From: Paracoccaceae bacterium
Lineage (GTDB): Bacteria; Pseudomonadota; Alphaproteobacteria; Rhodobacterales; Rhodobacteraceae
Assembly (NCBI GenBank): GCA_003545125.1
Contig: DQCI01000175.1
Span: 1-5,672, forward strand
Reading direction: 5' to 3'
Length of the DNA stretch: 5,672 nucleotides
Shown: one piece after another, positions 4,767 through 5,672 of the stretch
Layout of the letters: each line of letters begins with the position of its first letter
How positions within the stretch are numbered: the first letter of the stretch is position 1
Made by a program: the position numbers and the translations under genes
The notes under the pieces: model-generated
What the model was told of the DNA's origin: nothing
What the model saw: only the letters and a program-made list of their open reading frames with translations
The model's database searches: none

Positions 4767-5672
4767 TCAGTAATTCCACAGCGTGCCGTCTTCCGGCCTG
4801 ACGACCGGGTGGCTTCCCGGTTTGTAGCTGTAGCGCTGGGCTTCGGCCTCGTCGAAGTCGACTCCGAGACCGGGCGCGTCGCTCACATGCATGAGCCCGT
4901 TTTCCATCCGGTGGTCGGAGGGGAACAGCGCGTCGCATTCGGCCGTGCCCAGCACCAGGTATTCCTGGATACCGAAATTGGGCGCCCAGGCGTTGAGATG
5001 CGCCTGCGCCGCCATGCAGAGCGGAGAATGGCTCGGCGCGCCGTGGAACCCGGTGCGCACATGGTGCTGCGCTGCGAGATCGACGATGCGTTTCGTGTGC
5101 GTAAGGCCGCCGGCGTTGGTCGCCGAGACGCGGATGAAGTCGATCAGCTCGTTCTCGATCAGCTTGTTGCAGTCCCAGATCGCGTTGAAGACTTCGCCGA
5201 TGGCGGATCGGGGTCGTCGAATGCTGACGGATCAGCCTCAGCGCGTCCTGATCCTCGGCCGGGGTCGGGTCTTCGAGCCAGTAGAGACCCACGGGTTCGA
5301 CCGCCTTGGCGAACGCGGCCGCCTCGCGCGGCAAGAGGCGGTGGTGCACATCGTGAAGGATGTGCAGATCGGGGCCGAACCGGGCGCGGATCTCGGCCAG
5401 ATCGCCGGGCATGTAGCGCATGTAGCGGCCCGTGTCCCAGGTTTCGACCTTGGGACGGATGCCGCCGAAATCGGTTATGTAATGCTTGCCCGCGCCCTTC
5501 TTCTCCGGCACGGCGTAGCTCGCCGATGGCATGGCGGGGATGCCGCATTGCACCCGCACAGCCTTGTAACCCAGCGCGACGTAATGAGAGACCGCGTCCA
5601 TCAGGTCTTCAAGGTCGGACCCGGCGGCATGGGCGTAGACCATCGCGCCGTCGCGGCTCTTGCCGCCGAACA
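4767..5672 (-). pseudogene. manD: D-mannonate dehydratase (ManD, enolase superfamily), frameshifted, 5' end beyond the window
   Basis: The enzyme dehydrates D-mannonate to 2-keto-3-deoxy-D-gluconate in hexuronate catabolism. The window holds about 300 of roughly 400 residues, from FGGKSRDGAMVYAHAAG at the right edge to EDGTLWNY and a TGA stop. Metal and catalytic segments are visible: HILHDVHHR (Asp ligand and the DxH histidine, near 5340-5365), YWLEDPTPAE (second acidic ligand, near 5265-5285) and IGEVFN (third ligand, near 5190-5204). RTGFHG carries the barrel histidine, and the C-terminal YKPGSHPVVRPEDGTLWNY matches the family ending. The reading frame breaks between TTPI and the expected AIGEV: one extra G at 5205-5206 puts the upstream part out of frame with the downstream part, which is otherwise undamaged. 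Unrepaired, translation reads past the break into nonsense. The clean flanks suggest a very recent mutation or a sequence error. Some related ManD-group members have little mannonate dehydratase activity, so the substrate is not certain. Confidence 0.88.

Overview
The window looks like chromosomal DNA of a GC-rich alphaproteobacterium, most likely a Rhodobacterales/Roseobacter-type organism. That placement is an inference from the strongly GC-biased third codon positions, the style of the short ParB-like protein, the DEAD-box helicase plus cold-shock pair, and a ManD-type dehydratase. No phage, transposase, CRISPR, rRNA or tRNA signal was seen.

Layout. Bases 1-764 hold no confidently intact gene. 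They contain a plausible sigma-70-like promoter (78-106), an 11-bp tandem duplication (128-149), a small cysteine-rich two-repeat coding remnant ending at 539 with an unresolved 5' end, and a cluster of GC hairpins (558-615). Bases 765-1738 hold two plus-strand genes spaced like an operon: an uncharacterised 223-aa protein, with a HicB-like N-terminal half and a C-terminal half resembling a module found in some HNH-endonuclease proteins, followed by an 82-aa stand-alone ParB N-terminal-domain protein. Both face a minus-strand block.

That block, read from 4461 down to 1775, encodes a RhlE-type DEAD-box RNA helicase, a CspA-family cold-shock protein and a three-histidine-box membrane fatty acid desaturase. 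Together they form a coherent low-temperature set: the helicase and cold-shock protein unwind RNA and the desaturase keeps lipids fluid. The helicase and desaturase both appear to start at TTG codons with good Shine-Dalgarno sequences. A strong hairpin lies just after the cold-shock gene and is followed on the transcript by a C-rich, G-poor stretch. The 305-nt gap upstream of the helicase contains a promoter candidate and inverted repeats, so the helicase mRNA may have a long structured leader.

From 4767 to the right edge, on the minus strand, lies the 3' three quarters of a D-mannonate dehydratase (enolase superfamily). It carries a clear one-base frameshift at about 5205, so it is either a recent pseudogene or contains a sequencing error. 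The best candidates for something undescribed are the two-gene cassette at 765-1738 and the cysteine-rich repeat remnant at 300-539.
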